This document shows positions 18,204 through 26,523 of a DNA stretch of 64,000 nt, in pieces. How positions within the stretch are numbered: the stretch's first letter is position 1; each line of letters opens with the position of its first letter. Source of the DNA: Phocaeicola coprocola DSM 17136 (GTDB taxonomy: Bacteria > Bacteroidota > Bacteroidia > Bacteroidales > Bacteroidaceae); NCBI RefSeq assembly GCF_000154845.1, contig NZ_DS981507.1, positions 45,183 through 109,182 of the forward strand, written 5' to 3'. The notes beneath the pieces were generated by a model. That model had not been told where the DNA came from. It worked only from the letters and a program-made list of their open reading frames with translations, and did no database searches. The translations under genes were made by a program, and so were the position numbers.

Positions 18204-18316
18204 CCAGACGCGAGCCGACATTCGCACCCGTACTCGAAGCATCGTTATTCGCATTCGCATTCGACACACCGCCATTCGCATTCGCATTGTTGTACCCGCG
18301 ATAGACCACACGGACT
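18204..18316 (-). repeat. DGR template repeat (TR)
   Basis: 113 bp, non-coding, 106 of 113 identical to 18807-18919. Read on the minus strand and in the VR frame it would encode Y-R-G-Y-N-N-A-N-A-N...S-N-A-N-A-N-N-D, a run of AAT/AAC codons, the typical DGR template design in which changing the first two adenines samples many residues without stops. 24 adenines are present on this strand; the seven positions where VR differs are all adenines. The A-free 3' part (GTCGGCTCGCGTCTGG) is likely the homing initiation region. It lies between a small membrane protein gene and the RT gene. Confidence 0.95.
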
Positions 18317-18375
18317 ATTGGGGAACTCTACCGCTTGCAAAGTTACTGATTTAACAGGCAAAACAGATAAACGAA

Positions 18376-18609
18376 TTACACTATCATCCAAAATAAAACG
18401 GATATACTGCCACCCGCGACGGTGAGCCCCCAATCAATCCAGTCCCAAGGACTTCCCCGAAGAGTATCTTTCAGTTCCAGACAGGAAGCTGCAATGGCCG
18501 CAGCATAAAAGGCCGTCCAAGGAGTAAATCCCAATAGACCTACCATCAAACCACCGATAAGATGCTTGTAACGGTTACTCATTTTTAAAAATGCGATAAT
18601 CTTTTTCAT
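18376..18609 (-). CDS. Small membrane protein between DGR target and template
   Basis: 77 residues from ATG 18609 (MKKIIAFLKMSNRYKHL); three codons of upstream frame also exist. Hydrophobic helices at about residues 17-45 and 58-77 surround a LELKDTLRGSPWDWIDW loop. Similar short proteins occur in Bacteroides prophages. The size and topology would fit a holin-like or other membrane-acting phage protein, but a holin candidate already exists at 36745-37134. No function is assigned. It separates the adhesin gene from the TR by about 60 bp. Confidence 0.65.
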   Translation of the reverse strand: MKKIIAFLKMSNRYKHLIGGLMVGLLGFTPWTAFYAAAIAASCLELKDTLRGSPWDWIDWGLTVAGGSISVLFWMIV

Positions 18610-18726
18610 ATACCTCAAAATTCTATTTTTTCGACCGGCTTCGCCGGCATTTGAATACCTTTTAAATGGAATTCGGAAACCATCCGAATCCCGTTCTTTC
18701 GTTTTAGTCGCTTCGCTCCACGCTTT

Positions 18727-18745
18727 GGCGCTTTGCGCTTACGCC
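18727..18745. repeat. Palindromic stretch at the adhesin stop codon, 3' of the VR
   Basis: GGCG (18727-18730) pairs with CGCC (18742-18745), and the inner GCGCTTTGCGC can also fold; the adhesin stop codon lies inside. Hairpins or cruciforms just 3' of the VR promote homing in the Bordetella DGR. This one is short and imperfect, so significance is uncertain. Confidence 0.35.
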
Positions 18746-21700
18746 ACCTCGCGTATCGCCTTGTACGCTGCCACGCTTTGCGCCCGGACGATTTTGCCGC
18801 GGAAGGCCAGACGCGAGCCGACATTCGCACCCGTACTCGAAGCATCGTGATACGCATACGCATGCGACACACCGCCATTCGCACTCGCATAGTTGCACCC
18901 GCGATAGACCACACGGACTGTAGCGGTGCTTATCCAGTACATGTCGGTATAGTAGGTGGAAGATGATCCGTTCAAATTACCTACCGGAACCATGTCCATA
19001 TACTTGCCGTGCGCCACGCCTGTAATCCACTGACCGCTGTCCTTCTTGCCCTGTACCATACGGATACTGCCGTCAGGCATCCAGATGCGCCATTTGCCCT
19101 GGTTGCCGCTGTCATTCGGCAGATCCACGCCGTCCATCATGTCATACTTGTTGCCGTAGATGTCCTCGTAGCCCAGGCAGCAGATATTGTTCACCTGCAC
19201 CACGGTCGCCTGTCCGTATTCGTCCCGGCTCTTATACCAGGCATACTGATGCACCAGGCCGTCAATCAGCGAATTCGTGATTTTGTTGTTGATGACATAC
19301 GCTTCGTCATAGCCGATGGTGTCTGTCATTCCATGGTCGGCCGTTCCACCCGTTGTCCGGTTATTGTTATGCTGACCGGCACCGCATTGTTCCTGCATGT
19401 CCCTACGCCCGTACTTTGCATAGCTCAGGTTCGCGATGCGGCTGTGCATCAGGGCATCTATCTGCTGCATGCCACGCTGCTGGCTGTAATAGTGGAAGTC
19501 CGTCCAGGTCATGCTTGCCGTGGTCGAAGCTCCGGTGATGCAGGCACGCAGTTTGCTTCCCACTACTGAACTGCCCACTACGGCACACAGATGCTCCTCA
19601 TTGGCCACCCAATCCGGTTCCATGTCCTCTATCTTGTCGCTGTTGCTCAGTACCACGCAGTCAAACTCAGCCGTGTTCAGAATGGAGAAATGCAGAGCGG
19701 TCGCACGTTCCGGAACGTCTGCTATCAGATACATGCCGGCTTCAAATTTCAAGCCGATGGTCGGCACCACAAGGCTCTTCAGGATATTTCCTGCATCATC
19801 CACAAATACGCTGCCTATAAGTCCCGTTCCTGGAACGCTCGGGAATCGAACACGTCTGTAGCCGGATACGTCCACCTTACATACCGAATAAGCCTTGTCA
19901 GTCGTATAGGATTCCATCAACGTAGGTTTTCCGCTCATAATCTTGCGTTCACCCAGCCAGCCGCCCTGCGTTTCCTTAATGGCATCCAGCGTCAGTACTG
20001 TCGCCTCCGGGACAGGGGGCATTTCGTCCTCCGGGTAGCTGCTGTAGCAGGCGTACTTCTTGTTGTTCAAATAATCGTTGATGCCTTTGCTCCAGTAAAA
20101 CGGCTCATACATCATCCAGTCTCCCTCGCTGCCGTCCAGCTTCGCCACCGTACAGTCGTTCATGTCCTCCGCATCGGCATAGAAGTTCGAGCTTTCGTCA
20201 TGCAGGGGGAAATAGGTCATTTCGCCGTCCGGGTTGTTCACCTCCACCTGCTGCCCGGCCATCTCCACCTTCCGGCTCGTAGGCATCCTGGTCACTTTGG
20301 CCAATACGCGGTGGCGCTTGGACAGGATAGCATTCACATGCCCGCTCATTTTGTACGCATTCCCGAACTTGTATCCCGTCTTGTTGTCCAGGTTTGAAAT
20401 ATTGGCATCGTCGGCCACGCTGTCGTCAAACTCGATCATCGTATAGGGCGGCTGCTTGATGGTCAGTTCTGGATAACGGGCGGCATACTTCTCCAGTTCC
20501 TCATCAGCCAGATACTTCGTCAGGGTCAGCTTGCCCCTCAGTCCCGAATGCCGGTCATCCACAGCACCCGTCTGCGTATACGTTCCGTAGTCGTAATACT
20601 TCTTCAGCAGGGTTCCGTCGTCTTCCCGGTCTATCTCCAGCACGAAGCGCTCCAGCTTGCCGCTGCCGTTCAGTCTGGCCTGGTGCAGGCGTTCCAGCAT
20701 AGCGAACCCGTCGATGCCGGGGCAGTTGGTGTAGCGGTAGCCCCGCACATTATTGATGCCTTCCAGTATCAGGCCGCTGTCGGACAGCTTGGTCAGATAT
20801 TCCAGGAACAGTTCCTCAATCGTGTCCGGCAGGCATAACTGCACAACGGGCGCACCGGTGGCCAGTTTCACACGGGTCAGCCCCGTACCCCTCACGTCCA
20901 GTTTCTTCAGGCGGCCCTGCCAGCTCAAGTCCAAAGTAGCCACATTGCCGTTGTCCCCGTTCCGGGCCAGCCGGTTGTTCCGCAAGTTCACTTCTTCCAG
21001 AAGCAGCATGCCGTTCGTCGAAGCCATGAACGAGCCATTCCGGTAACCGCTGGCTTTCTCCACGCTCATGTCGAGTTTTACCAGTGAGGTCAGCAGACCG
21101 AAGTTGAAGCCGATTGCGAACGCATCCTCATGCCAAACCAGCTCCTTGATTTTGGCTGCACCGATAATCTTCAGCGGGTCGTTCTCACCGAAGGCACGGG
21201 TCAGCTGCAACGAGTGGAGCACGTCCGCATCCACCACGCCGCTGTCGGCCTGCACGCCATTGCTGGTGGAAAGCTGCACACGGTACGGAATGGTCAGACG
21301 GTACTGCATCGGTTTCAGCGTGTAGGCCTTGTCCAGCGAGGACGTGGACTGGTAGAACTGGGCGCCAAGCGTGGATACATAGCCGTATTCCACCTGTTTT
21401 AAATCGTAGCGACGTTGGATGAAGTAGTTCCGGTGTGCTTTCAACGAACCCTTCAGACCGTAGATTTGCGGATACGTCTGTTTGGCACCGTCAGCACCTA
21501 CCGGCATTTCGTTCAGGAACGGGTAGATGTATTTGAAGATACCGGACTTGTTATAGAGGCGTGAGCACCACTTCTTCATCTGTTCGGTATCGAAATGGTC
21601 AATGGCTTTCTGGATACTGAAGGCACTCATGAAGCTTGCGCCCCCGTTCCATCCGCTCACCATAATCTCCACAATCATGTCCCAGCAATTGGCCACGATG

Positions 21701-24700
21701 AGGTTCCACAGCCACGAGTTATGACCCTGCATCACATAAGCCCCGTCGCGCTTCGTCTGGCGGTTGTCGTCATACTTCCCGGTCAGGAACGACTTGTTGT
21801 CAGAACCCAACTGGCAGTCGCCGTCATAATAGTCAATCGACCATTTCACACCGTCCCATGTGCGGATAAGCATGTTCTTCGCAAGCTGGTCCACGCCAAG
21901 GTTGAACTGCACGTACAGATAGTAGGCAATCAGGTGGGGAAGGTCGAAATACTTCCCGGCCTCTTTCCTGAACGTATCGCTCTGCCACTTGGCGGTAGGG
22001 AACTTGTCGCCGTCGTCCTCATAGTCCACCCCCTCGAACGAATGGGATTCCGTACTGTAAACCATATTCTTGCCCGCAGTCGTTTCCTTCACACACCGGT
22101 AGACAAAGCTCATCATGCGGTCGGTGGCTTTGTACATACGGTCGTACTTGTCATCCGTACCCAGGTGGTCTTTCAGGTTCGGTTCTTCCTCCGCGTCACC
22201 GCCTCCGTCCGTCCAGAAGGTATCTTTCGGATGATTAAATTCCAGTCCTCCGTCAAAGTTATAGTCCATGAAATCCTTATGCTCCGGTTCGGTACTCGGC
22301 AACCAGTGGAACAGGCACAGCGGATTCGAGTTATTCAGCGTTTCAAAGCAGACAGGCAGGTACTGCTTGTGTCCTTCCTCGTCGGCTTCCAGGTAGTTCA
22401 GCGTGTCGCCCTCGCCCCATTTCTCGCCGCCGATGGTCTCATCCTGCCCGAAGATGGGGTAGCTGTCGCTCTTCTCGTTGTTCATGTTGTACTGGCCGTA
22501 ATAGGTCAGGTCTTCGTCGACACTCTTCGCTACGAACAGGTCGCACGGCAGGCCGTCGATGGCCGAACGGTAATCATCCTCCAGCCCATGGTCTTTGGCG
22601 TAACGCTGGGCAGGAGTAAGCAGCCCCATTTCTTTCAGCCCGTCATTGATAAGCTTCGCACCTCCGGTATTGGTGGTCATGGACGAGTCCGAGAAGTCGC
22701 ATTTGGAACATGCCAGCTTCGCGCCTACGGAGTTCCTGCGTAACTTGAAGAGATTTTTTTTGCCGGTAGTTACCACCGGATTCTTCTGCCTGCCGTTTCC
22801 GTCAATCTCCCCGTAGCTCAATGTAACCGTCCAGCCGCTTGCCGTCTTCTGGAAGTAGAAACGGAAGTTCTTTCTGGCATAGTTCACGGAAGAAGTACCC
22901 TGAATACGGACATATACGTTGGTAAGGATAAAGTCAAGCGTCCTGTCCTCTCCGTTATAGAAACGGACCTCCCTTACCAGTTTGTTGGCCTTCTTGTCGT
23001 TCAGCTGGGCCAGTGCATCCACCACGTTCAGCGTGTCGCTCTCGCTCGGAACCTCACTGCCCACGCTGCCCGTGCCTATCAGTACCAGGATCGAGTTCCG
23101 GCGCTTCTTCATCAGCCCCATCAGCTTCTCCATGCTCACCGTATCTCCTTCATTCAGCACGCGGTTGTCCTCATCCAGTGAGCGCACGCCCGGTTCCCCG
23201 TCGGCATCCTCCAGGTGGTTGCGGTCCACGATGTAGTTGTTCAGCACCTCGTCCGAGGTCAGCGCCTTGTTATAGATACGCACGCTCTTCACGTTCAAGT
23301 CGGCACCTGCCGACTTAAATTCCAACTGGCTCTGAATGTCAAAATTCACCTTGTCGAGCCACTTGGAAGCAGCCGACTCTTCACCGTTCACATAGAAACC
23401 GATCAGCGTGCGCTGTTCGTTGGTCTGCACGTTCGGATAGAACACGTAGGTAATGCGGATATTCGTACCCGGCTGGAACTTGGTACCCACCGAGTCTTCA
23501 TAGCGCAGCACCTGTCCGGCATCCATCGCCTCGGTCACCACACCGGTCAGGAACTTGGCCTCTTCCGGAGTCACAATCAGCCCGTACCGGTTGCCGTTGT
23601 CCAGCTGCCCCAGGCAGGTGATCAGCTCGGCATCCGTATCCGTCACGTTGGCCGTGCTGTATTCTATCTCCAGCGTCATGCCCACGTCACGGATGGCAAA
23701 TCCCTCGGGCTTGTCCGCCTCGTTGAAGGGGCGGTAACCGCCGTCAGCGGTCAGGGTCATACCTGCACCACCGGCCAGCAGCAGGCGGTCCTTGTGCCAG
23801 CCGCTACCGGCACCATATTCGTTCACGCTCCACAGCACGTCCCGGAACTCCATACGCTTGTCACCGCTCACCCAGCTTGCCGGGTTGTTTTCCGTGTTGC
23901 TTCGCCCGAAGGCGTCAAACGTACACACGGCATCCGGTGCCAGCGTGGCTTCAATGTCCGGGTGCGATGTGGTGTTCACCTGCACCTCAAGCACGGCATC
24001 GCCGCATGACACACGGTAGTCCAACGGTTCCACGTTCACGTTCGTCCGTCCGTAGCTGCCGGTCTCACCGCGTTGCAGCAGGTCTTCCTTCACCACGCTG
24101 CCCCGGTCGGTCACTTTCACACGGGCCGTATACGCATCGCGGTCATAGCCGGCATACGTGAAGTTCCATGCCGTGAACTGCTCTGCCTCCAGCACCGGGT
24201 GTTTCCAGTCACGCTGGAACCCCGCTGCCCGGTGGCTGAACATCAGGCCGGCATACGCTGTCACACCTCCGCCTGCCTTCAGCAGCGTAATGTAATGCAC
24301 CCGGCTCACCACACCGGAGTTCTCATGCTGCGCGTAGGCTTCCACCACGTTCGTACCCTCCTGCATCTGTGTCAGGGGGATGGTCACGTTCTTCTGCTGC
24401 ACACCGCTGCCGGCCGAAAGACCGAGGGTAAAGGCCTGTCCGCCGTTCACGCGGTAGTAGATGTTCTTCTCACCGCTCGTGCCCTTGGCAGTAAAGGGGA
24501 TGTTCACGTCATTTTTATATCCCCCGTCGGCCAGCCCGTTGCCCGCCGAGTAGGTGGTCTCCAGCTCCATGGCCACCATGGTCACCTTGGCCGTGGCCGT
24601 CTTCATCAGCGTGCCGTCCTGGTAAGTTGCCTGCGCTTCCACCTGTACGGTATAGGCAGTGGCATCCTTCAGGTAGGGCGAAGCGTCAAAGGTATAGCTC

Positions 24701-25290
24701 TGTCCGGCTGTAACGCCCACAAACTCCGCATCCCGGAACTCACTGATGACGGTCGAACCGCGTTTCACGATCACGCGGGCTTTCAGGTCGCTGTAGCCGT
24801 CCACCGTACCGCCACCGGCAGTGCCCACACCTACGGAGTATTTCACCACAAAGCCGCTGCCCAGTGCCAGATACTGCGAGGCGGGAAGTCCCGCACCGCC
24901 GCTGTCCGTCAGGTCGATGTTCACCACCACCTTGTCATCGTCCGTGTACTTGGAAAAGCGCACTTCCTTCGAGCTCTCGCCGCCCTGGTTGTCCTTCTGC
25001 TTGACGGTCATCACGTACTGGGTGCCGTCCTCGCTGTCCTGCACATCCACGTCCGTCACCGTACCCACCATCGCATCGAACACCGTTCCGGATGTAGGAG
25101 GTTTCGTCTCGCCGCTCACCAGTTCCTCGGTAGGGGTACGGTTTGACAGTTCCTTCTTCAGGAACGCTTCGATGTCATCGCCTGCATAGGCATGATAGGT
25201 GCCGTCCGGCTGTTTCTGATTCCATGGTGTTTCAAGATTCATCGGATGTTCAGTCGCGTTGATGATTCCGCTTATTTTCCTTTTTGCCAT
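18739..25290 (-). CDS. Giant phage adhesin / receptor-binding protein, DGR target
   Basis: 2183 residues, probably at the tail tip. Visible regions: N-terminal MAKRKISGIINATEHPMNLE segment; several Ig-like beta repeats (about 60-330); a LamG/concanavalin-like domain (about 480-690, ending SVRIYNKALTSDEVLNNY); a long central domain with YYDGDCQLGSDNKSFLTGKYDD; leucine-rich-repeat-like stretches (about 1370-1540); and a C-terminal C-type-lectin/FGE-like fold (LGYEDIYGNKYDMMDGV ... WRIWMPDGS ... GSRLAFRGKIVRA) as in other DGR targets. The VR covers residues 2124-2162. It presumably contacts the host receptor and switches specificity through the DGR. It lies downstream of the tail operon. Confidence 0.9.
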   Translation of the reverse strand: MAKRKISGIINATEHPMNLETPWNQKQPDGTYHAYAGDDIEAFLKKELSNRTPTEELVSGETKPPTSGTVFDAMVGTVTDVDVQDSEDGTQYVMTVKQKDNQGGESSKEVRFSKYTDDDKVVVNIDLTDSGGAGLPASQYLALGSGFVVKYSVGVGTAGGGTVDGYSDLKARVIVKRGSTVISEFRDAEFVGVTAGQSYTFDASPYLKDATAYTVQVEAQATYQDGTLMKTATAKVTMVAMELETTYSAGNGLADGGYKNDVNIPFTAKGTSGEKNIYYRVNGGQAFTLGLSAGSGVQQKNVTIPLTQMQEGTNVVEAYAQHENSGVVSRVHYITLLKAGGGVTAYAGLMFSHRAAGFQRDWKHPVLEAEQFTAWNFTYAGYDRDAYTARVKVTDRGSVVKEDLLQRGETGSYGRTNVNVEPLDYRVSCGDAVLEVQVNTTSHPDIEATLAPDAVCTFDAFGRSNTENNPASWVSGDKRMEFRDVLWSVNEYGAGSGWHKDRLLLAGGAGMTLTADGGYRPFNEADKPEGFAIRDVGMTLEIEYSTANVTDTDAELITCLGQLDNGNRYGLIVTPEEAKFLTGVVTEAMDAGQVLRYEDSVGTKFQPGTNIRITYVFYPNVQTNEQRTLIGFYVNGEESAASKWLDKVNFDIQSQLEFKSAGADLNVKSVRIYNKALTSDEVLNNYIVDRNHLEDADGEPGVRSLDEDNRVLNEGDTVSMEKLMGLMKKRRNSILVLIGTGSVGSEVPSESDTLNVVDALAQLNDKKANKLVREVRFYNGEDRTLDFILTNVYVRIQGTSSVNYARKNFRFYFQKTASGWTVTLSYGEIDGNGRQKNPVVTTGKKNLFKLRRNSVGAKLACSKCDFSDSSMTTNTGGAKLINDGLKEMGLLTPAQRYAKDHGLEDDYRSAIDGLPCDLFVAKSVDEDLTYYGQYNMNNEKSDSYPIFGQDETIGGEKWGEGDTLNYLEADEEGHKQYLPVCFETLNNSNPLCLFHWLPSTEPEHKDFMDYNFDGGLEFNHPKDTFWTDGGGDAEEEPNLKDHLGTDDKYDRMYKATDRMMSFVYRCVKETTAGKNMVYSTESHSFEGVDYEDDGDKFPTAKWQSDTFRKEAGKYFDLPHLIAYYLYVQFNLGVDQLAKNMLIRTWDGVKWSIDYYDGDCQLGSDNKSFLTGKYDDNRQTKRDGAYVMQGHNSWLWNLIVANCWDMIVEIMVSGWNGGASFMSAFSIQKAIDHFDTEQMKKWCSRLYNKSGIFKYIYPFLNEMPVGADGAKQTYPQIYGLKGSLKAHRNYFIQRRYDLKQVEYGYVSTLGAQFYQSTSSLDKAYTLKPMQYRLTIPYRVQLSTSNGVQADSGVVDADVLHSLQLTRAFGENDPLKIIGAAKIKELVWHEDAFAIGFNFGLLTSLVKLDMSVEKASGYRNGSFMASTNGMLLLEEVNLRNNRLARNGDNGNVATLDLSWQGRLKKLDVRGTGLTRVKLATGAPVVQLCLPDTIEELFLEYLTKLSDSGLILEGINNVRGYRYTNCPGIDGFAMLERLHQARLNGSGKLERFVLEIDREDDGTLLKKYYDYGTYTQTGAVDDRHSGLRGKLTLTKYLADEELEKYAARYPELTIKQPPYTMIEFDDSVADDANISNLDNKTGYKFGNAYKMSGHVNAILSKRHRVLAKVTRMPTSRKVEMAGQQVEVNNPDGEMTYFPLHDESSNFYADAEDMNDCTVAKLDGSEGDWMMYEPFYWSKGINDYLNNKKYACYSSYPEDEMPPVPEATVLTLDAIKETQGGWLGERKIMSGKPTLMESYTTDKAYSVCKVDVSGYRRVRFPSVPGTGLIGSVFVDDAGNILKSLVVPTIGLKFEAGMYLIADVPERATALHFSILNTAEFDCVVLSNSDKIEDMEPDWVANEEHLCAVVGSSVVGSKLRACITGASTTASMTWTDFHYYSQQRGMQQIDALMHSRIANLSYAKYGRRDMQEQCGAGQHNNNRTTGGTADHGMTDTIGYDEAYVINNKITNSLIDGLVHQYAWYKSRDEYGQATVVQVNNICCLGYEDIYGNKYDMMDGVDLPNDSGNQGKWRIWMPDGSIRMVQGKKDSGQWITGVAHGKYMDMVPVGNLNGSSSTYYTDMYWISTATVRVVYRGCNYASANGGVSHAYAYHDASSTGANVGSRLAFRGKIVRAQSVAAYKAIREVA
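18807..18919 (-). repeat. DGR variable repeat (VR)
   Basis: 113 bp in the 3' end of the adhesin gene, offset exactly 603 bp from the TR. Differences lie at + strand positions 18849, 18852, 18858, 18864, 18884, 18891 and 18896; each corresponds to T on the + strand of TR (A on the coding strand). They change seven codons relative to the template: Tyr to Cys, and Asn to Tyr, Ser, His, Tyr, Tyr and His. No change at a non-adenine position and no stop codon is present. This is direct evidence that mutagenic homing has happened. Confidence 0.96.
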
Positions 25291-25315
25291 AATACTGTCC
25301 TTTTATAATAATCAT

Positions 25316-25510
25316 TCATTTATCAGTTTTACTGCTACCGTTCCATGCGTCCGATCCGTTCCACGGCTCGTCGCCTTTCCAGTATCCAAGTCCGAAACAG
25401 CTGCTTATCGCAGACCACACCAGTCTTGCCCCGGCATAGACTGCCGACAGGGCACGTTTCCCCACATACGCAGCCGTTATTTCCTTACCGCCTATGGTTA
25501 TCATCGTCAA
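25316..25510 (-). CDS. Small tail-associated phage protein
   Basis: 64 residues (MTMITIGGKEITAAYVGKRA...). It overlaps the preceding tail-fibre-like gene by 4 bp (ATGA), which supports this start. The sequence ITIGGKEITAAYVGKRALSAVYAGARLVW has an internally repetitive Ala/Tyr/Val pattern and then a W/G-rich tail (FGLGYWKGDEPWNGSDAWNG). Comparable short proteins are encoded next to tail-fibre genes in Bacteroides prophages. Likely a structural or assembly factor for the adhesin; no defined function. Confidence 0.65.
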   Translation of the reverse strand: MTMITIGGKEITAAYVGKRALSAVYAGARLVWSAISSCFGLGYWKGDEPWNGSDAWNGSSKTDK

Positions 25511-26226
25511 TCCTCCTCATAAATCAGATACAGCGTATTCGCATCCTTGTCCTGCAGCGCCTCGTAAGCTTCCCCGCTCATCACCTCATGCCGGTAGGCC
25601 AGCAGTCTCAGGCTGCCGCCTGTTCCGGTATATACGGCATCACCCAGCAGGTAGAGCTTGTCCGGCAGGATGGCTGTCCGGTCCGCATTCATGAATATGC
25701 CGGCAGGAGGCACACCCGCCACATCCCAGTCCCCGTACAGGGTGGAGTCCATGTGGTAGGCGAACTTCCCGGCATCCGCTACATACACTACGCTGCCGCC
25801 CGGTTTGGTACTCTTGTCAGGTAAAACGTTGCCTGTTTCCATCCATGAGGAAAAGCGTGCGGTAGCCCCGCCGATGGCTGCTGCCGTAGTCTGTTCCACC
25901 TTGGCAGCGGCGTTTTCTGCCTTGGCTGCCGCTTCGTTGGCCTTGGTGGCCGCTTCCGTGGCGGCCTGGGTCTTTTCCTCCAGTCCGGCTACGGCTCCTT
26001 CCGCTTTCTTGGCGGCAGCCTCGGCACGGGCGGCGGCATCGCTCGCAGGCTTCCCTATCAGTTCCAGGGGGACGTTCACCATCTTGCCGTCCTTCTCCCC
26101 GGGCAGTGATTTCACACCGCTCAGCGAGGTGACGGTCTCCAAGTCCTCCACGCCGGTAGAACTCTGGAGTACACGGTCCAGCACTTCCTGAACCAGTTCT
26201 TCTTGTGTCATTTCTGCCATACTCAT
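25507..26226 (-). CDS. Tail fibre-like protein with Ala-rich coiled coil
   Basis: 239 residues. An N-terminal helical part (about 1-60), then an Ala/Glu/Lys-rich heptad region (about 60-125, repeats such as AAAKKAEGAVAGLEEKTQAATEA) predicted to trimerise, then a compact C-terminal domain (about 126-239) ending DANTLYLIYEED, seen in other Bacteroides phage fibre proteins. It overlaps its neighbours on both sides by 4 bp. It probably links the tail tip to the giant adhesin encoded next. Confidence 0.7.
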   Translation of the reverse strand: MSMAEMTQEELVQEVLDRVLQSSTGVEDLETVTSLSGVKSLPGEKDGKMVNVPLELIGKPASDAAARAEAAAKKAEGAVAGLEEKTQAATEAATKANEAAAKAENAAAKVEQTTAAAIGGATARFSSWMETGNVLPDKSTKPGGSVVYVADAGKFAYHMDSTLYGDWDVAGVPPAGIFMNADRTAILPDKLYLLGDAVYTGTGGSLRLLAYRHEVMSGEAYEALQDKDANTLYLIYEED

Positions 26227-26510
26227 TCGTTTTTATCGGTTTCTGACCCGCCCAGGATTTCGTTCAGGGCATCTATCACATTGGGAAGACAATAGCGTTC
26301 CACCGCCATGTGTATCATCCCGGTTTCCTCATCGCTGAACTCGGTCTCGCCGGTACTCTCGAAAATCTTGAACGCAAGCCGATGGGCCTTGATGCCACTG
26401 ACACGCGTATACAGCAAATCGGCTATCTGCTCACGTGCATCGAAAACCTCCCTCGTCTGACGGGTTATTCCGGTGGGAACGCTGAAATTCCTGAAATCTA
26501 ACTTTTTCAT
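26223..26510 (-). CDS. Small phage tail-region protein, unknown
   Basis: 95 residues, acidic, no membrane segment. Starts MKKLDFRNFSVPTGITRQTREVFDAREQIADLLYTR and ends in a Ser/Asp/Glu-rich tail. Helical content is likely. It lies between the large tail protein and the fibre-like protein and overlaps the latter by 4 bp. In other siphoviruses such small genes near the tail tip act as chaperones or accessory tail proteins; I cannot assign one here. Confidence 0.65.
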   Translation of the reverse strand: MKKLDFRNFSVPTGITRQTREVFDAREQIADLLYTRVSGIKAHRLAFKIFESTGETEFSDEETGMIHMAVERYCLPNVIDALNEILGGSETDKNE

Positions 26511-26523
26511 ATATATCTGTTTT

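Noticed and set aside
18105..18311. Arg/Met-rich frame over the template repeat (minus strand)
   Set aside because: The TR lacks coding logic in this frame; the MRMR pattern comes from the repeated GCGAAT-type codons read out of frame. The same artefact appears over the VR at 18615-18914.
18733..25189. Many long plus-strand open frames opposite the adhesin gene (for example 21595-22743, 24073-25146)
   Set aside because: They are GC-rich antisense shadows with His/Arg/Val-biased composition and no recognisable motifs or start signals.
18204..25290. A second variable repeat elsewhere in the window
   Set aside because: I found no other stretch resembling the template; only the VR at 18807-18919 matches. 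A computed search with the TR would settle it.
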